Under the pieces are notes generated by a model. It was not told where the DNA came from. It was given only the letters and a program-made list of their open reading frames with translations, and made no database searches. DNA of 64,000 bases, from the NCBI RefSeq assembly GCF_018381315.1, contig NZ_JAGZSD010000013.1, positions 23,498-87,497 of the forward strand, read 5' to 3'. Below are positions 60,833 through 64,000 of this stretch, piece by piece (position 1 is the stretch's first letter; each line of letters opens with the position of its first letter). This DNA is from Anaerostipes sp. (GTDB taxonomy: Bacteria; Bacillota; Clostridia; Lachnospirales; Lachnospiraceae). The position numbers and the translations under genes are program-made.

Positions 60833-63546
60833 CCCTCAAAAAAGCTGACAACGGTCAGAGCAGGCTGGATATCAGTAAGGGAGATATCAGGATTACTTCA
60901 GGAGGAGCCACTTTAAACGGAACTGCAGTGGAAGACTCTCTGAATGAGAAGGGATACTGGATTACCGGTACAACCAAGACTTATAATCTGGTGGTGGAAC
61001 CGGGGGTTACAACGGCTATTACCCTGGATAATGTAGATATTACAGTTGATATTAAAAAACTGGATTGTATTAATGTATCTCACGCCAACGTTGTCCTTAC
61101 ATTGGTGGGAAAAAATCATTTGTATAGTCAGGCAGGAGGAGCCGGTATATATGAAAATGGGAATGCATTAACAAAAGACGGGATGGATGGTTCCCTGACT
61201 CTTCAGTGTGAAGAAGCAGATAACAAAGGCCACCGCTGTGATGAAAACTGCGGGACACTGCTTGCAAACGGAGATACTACGAAAAGGCATGCGGGAGCAA
61301 TCGGAGGTACGTATAGGGTGGCTATTAATCCTGACACAAAGCCGATAGAAACAGGGTTTGTGAATTTTACGATTAAAGGAGGAAACATCGAAGCCTTTGG
61401 AGGGAGCCATTGTCCAGGAATAGGAGCAGCCTGCCGGGCACAGGAAAAAGGCGGGTACACAAAAAATATTGAGATATCCGGCGGAAATGTAAAAGCCATT
61501 GGGACAGAGTATGGATCTGGTATTGGATCCGGTATGGGTACTAAAGTAGACGGTATTAAGATCACGGGAGGAACCGTGACGGCAACAGGAGGTCAGTATG
61601 CACCGGGTATAGGTGCATCGGCCACTGGGGCAAGTTTTGTTTCTTTTCAGACACAGGAGACCCAAAATGTAGTTATTAGCGGAGGCGATACGGTAGTGAC
61701 GGCCATCGGAGACTCCGGCACAAATATGCCGGGCATCGGATCCGGCGGAGGAAACAGCAAAGTCACCAATGTCACTGCGTCTCCGGATACTGGATATCAA
61801 GGCTATATTCAGGACGGAACCTCTCTTTCAGATTATACATTTATGGATGGAACTCCATTTTCAAAGGAGACAGATATCAAAGTCGGAAGATTTTATACAA
61901 AGGTTTATTTTGGACCGTTCCGGGATGCCAACGATATTGATAAGACAAGCAAAGAACAGATCGGTGCCAACCATCTGATCAGCAAAAGCGGAGGAGAACC
62001 GTTTACGGAGGAACAGCTGAAGCAGCTGACCAAAGTGACGGGAAAACAGGAGTCCGGTGAATATTTCCCGAGCAGTCAGCTGAGCATAGCAGACCAAAAG
62101 CAGCTGGATGCGATTAATGAGGCAAAGATGAAAGGACAGATCGGGGATTTTCCTCTCACCTATACAACGGAGAACGGAACAAAAGCAACAGTCACCATCT
62201 CCTTAAGAACTGACGGTACGGATGCAGCCAAGATGGATCCTGAGAAACCCACTTCAATGATCGGGGCAAATGATTTCCGTGAGGAGACAGGCGGTGATCC
62301 GTTTGGGGAAGAGGAAATAAAAAAGCTGGGAGAGTTAAAGGGAAAGGATCCCGACGGGAACAATATTCCTCTGGGAAATTATCTTTTAAATACAGAACAG
62401 TATCAGAAGATCAATGATGCAAAGACCGCAGGAAAAGTGGGAGTTTTTCCGCTGACCTACGAGACTGCGGACGGGAAAAAAGCAGTGATCAATGTAACTC
62501 TGGTCAAATATGACCAGGCAGCAGAAAACCCGGATAATGGGGAAATACTAAAAGGAAAAGATGTTATCAGCAAGACTGGAGGGTCAGCTTTTGAAGAAGA
62601 ACAGCTCAAGGCGCTGACAAATCCACAGATTTTGGATGCCGATGGAAACAAGCTGCCAAAAGAGCAGATCAGTATTGCGGACAGCAGCCAGGTGCAGAAG
62701 ATCAATGAAGCAAAGACGTCAGGCAGTACCGGAGAGTTTCCTCTGACTTTGAAAACAGACGGCGGAACAGAAGTGACAGTTACCGTATTCCTTAAAGATG
62801 AAGGAAGTGACGGCGCAAAGTACGATCCGCAGGATCCGGATCCCTCCATAGGAGCCGATGATGCGGAGCATGAAACTGGCGGAAATCCATTTTCGGAGGA
62901 AGAGATCATAAAACTGTGTAAAGCACTGGGTAAGAACAGCAATGGAGATACCATTGATATTTTTGCGGACAAAACTCAGCTGCAAAATCTGAATGCAGCC
63001 AAACAGGCAGCCAAGACCGGTGTATTTTCTATGACGTTTTCCATGGAAGACGGGACAAAGGTCCAGGTCAAAGTAACACTGACAGGAAAACATAAAGTGA
63101 ACTTTGATCCAAACGGCGGAGATTATACACCGGAGATACAGACTCCGGAAGGAGGAAGCACTCTTGTCCGTCCAAAAGAACCTAAGAAAGATGGGTATGA
63201 TTTTGTCGGATGGTTTTATACAGATGAAAATGGAAAAGAAAGAGAGTGGGATTTTAAAGATCCAGTCAACCAGAATATGACGCTGAAAGCAAAGTGGAAA
63301 AAAACGGACAATCATACATCCTCTGAGCAGAAAAATCAGGGAGGAGACAGCGGAAGGTCCGGTGACAAGGAATCAGGTACGAAGAATCTACCGGGTTGGG
63401 ACTACAGCAAAAGAGGCGGCAGCAGTTCCGATGGAAAACTTGCCAAAACTTCAGATACAAAGCCTTTGTATGCCATGATGGGACTCTCTGCGGCGGCTCT
63501 TTTAGGTATTTTATTTGCTGCAAAGAAAAAAAGAATTCACAGGTGA
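60815..63546 (+). CDS. Surface protein, main part (beta-helix-like, four ~100-aa repeats, InlB B-repeat, variant sorting signal)
   Basis: Continuation of the gene at 60557 in the other frame; no RBS or good start exists at its head (the first GTG is 60928). In order: a Cthe_2159-like beta-helix region with 'GGNVKAIGTEYGSGIGSG' turns (to about 61900); four ~100-aa repeats starting near 61960, 62260, 62560 and 62850 with the pattern 'IGAxxxxxxTGGxPFxEEE...FPLTYxTxDGxK'; an InlB/Listeria-Bacteroides repeat (VNFDPNGGDY...GYDFVGWFY); a Gly/Ser/Lys linker; and LAKTSDTKP, a membrane helix and KKKRIHR tail, like a sortase signal with Ser for Gly. Probably an adhesin. Confidence 0.8.
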
Positions 63547-63564
63547 ATGAATGTGTAACCTCTG

Positions 63565-63609
63565 TTTTTGGCTGCTGCCGGTAAAAGATACTGACAGCAG
63601 CCAAAAAAA
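63565..63609. other. Long hairpin after the surface protein gene
   Basis: TTTTTGGCTGCTG pairs perfectly with CAGCAGCCAAAAA (loop 17 nt), 18 nt after the stop. It lacks a T-run on the 3' side, but the U:A base of the stem could still favour termination or 3' end protection. Confidence 0.55.
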
Positions 63610-63624
63610 TAGAACATCAGACTG

Positions 63625-63653
63625 TTGACAATATTAGAGGCAGAGAATATAAT
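63625..63653 (+). promoter_or_regulatory. Orphan consensus promoter
   Basis: Perfect TTGACA (63625-63630), 17-nt spacer, perfect TATAAT (63648-63653). What it drives is not clear within the window: the next 350 nt have no long reading frame, only micro-ORFs (for example 63675-63734, 19 codons). Confidence 0.85.
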
Positions 63654-63659
63654 AAACAA

Positions 63660-64000
63660 AAATAAGTAAATGAAATGAGGTGTCTTTTTGTTACGGGTTT
63701 CTTTAGTGAGCATTGCGGAAAAATAAAATATTGATCAGGGATGGCAGGCATTAGGATGCCGGTCTGTCTTTTATCGGTCTGTTTTATACAGGCTGATCTG
63801 ATGTATTCGCCTTACAAACCCGTTTCATACGCTTCTATATAGATTGAAAGAAATGTTGAGACATAGCTGTAATGCTGTGTTTTTTTATTTCATAGGAAAG
63901 AGCGTCCCATGAAATAAAAAACGCTCCGCGAGGATCGCACTGCGGCAATAAGGAATCATGTCGCCAAAGCGACCCGCCGCAGGCGGAGAATCCCGCAAGC
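63660..64000 (+). other. Untranslated region after the orphan promoter, no gene recognised
   Basis: About 340 nt with no convincing coding region. It holds a small GGCAT-TAGG-ATGCC hairpin (about 63750), an ATTTCAT/ATGAAAT and GAGCGT/ACGCTC pairing (63885-63930) and a GC-rich, word-repetitive tail (63925-64000) with GCCGCAGGCGGAG, reminiscent of the GC-rich words near 22200-22230. May be the start of a small RNA, a leader for a gene beyond the window, or a repeat element. Confidence 0.45.

Noticed and set aside
60928..63546. Independent gene starting at GTG 60928
   Set aside because: No ribosome binding site, no signal peptide, and the same frame stays open upstream to the G9 tract with sequence that continues the domain, so it is the second part of the 60557 gene.
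63565..63609. Ordinary intrinsic terminator after the last surface protein
   Set aside because: The T-run lies in the 5' arm and A residues follow the stem on both strands, so the canonical GC stem plus U-tract arrangement is not met. Kept only as a hairpin.
1..64000. CRISPR arrays, tRNA/rRNA genes, insertion sequences, prophage genes
   Set aside because: Looked for on both strands; no regularly spaced repeats, cloverleaf sequences, rRNA signatures or transposase/integrase reading frames were seen.

Overview
The window reads as a chromosomal segment of a low-to-moderate GC, anaerobic Firmicute of the Clostridia, most likely Lachnospiraceae. The evidence is the AGGAGG-type ribosome binding sites, the gene order of the S10-spc-alpha ribosomal block, a class III (anaerobic) ribonucleotide reductase, an ECF transporter module next to truA, and large Gly/Ser/Lys-rich surface proteins ending in one membrane helix. 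No rRNA, tRNA, CRISPR array, transposase or integrase was seen. The species cannot be named from this sequence alone.

Layout. (1) 1-5919: end of a fatty-acid synthesis operon (accB tail, fabZ, accC, accD, accA, a FabK/nitronate monooxygenase-family flavoprotein) and a translationally coupled multi-pass membrane protein. (2) 5994-9911: a DeoR-family regulator divergent from the interleaved operon hxlB-dhaK-hxlA-dhaL (formaldehyde-fixing RuMP enzymes plus a two-subunit dihydroxyacetone-type kinase). (3) 10107-14540: three small secreted proteins, an aldo/keto reductase, and a HEPN protein whose MNT partner survives only as a fragment. (4) 14609-31191: promoter, structured leader and an unbroken ribosomal cluster from rpsJ to rplQ, including secY, adk, map, infA and rpoA. 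Its gaps hold a repeated 63-nt element and an attenuator-like hairpin. (5) 31226-52849: a surface-protein island. It has a LytTR/GHKL two-component system, two giant tandem paralogues (2606 and 2678 aa), a 69-aa membrane protein, and a convergent 896-aa surface protein behind a c-di-GMP-I riboswitch. (6) 52860-60397: ecfA1-ecfA2-ecfT-truA, nrdG-nrdD with NrdR boxes, rplM-rpsI. (7) 60557-63546: a further surface protein split by a frameshift exactly at a run of nine G. (8) 63547-64000: no clear gene, but a consensus promoter and a GC-rich repeat-like tail.

How it fits together. The surface island lies between rplQ and ecfA1, which are commonly close neighbours in Firmicutes, so the ribosomal superoperon appears to be the backbone and the surface genes the accessory part. 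Three separate control devices act on surface proteins here: (a) paired direct repeats with LytTR geometry, at the same distance from the -10 box at the regulator promoter and the giant-gene promoter; (b) a c-di-GMP-I riboswitch followed by an intrinsic terminator; (c) a G9 tract that leaves its gene out of frame, suggesting on/off phase variation. I consider this combination the most interesting content of the window.
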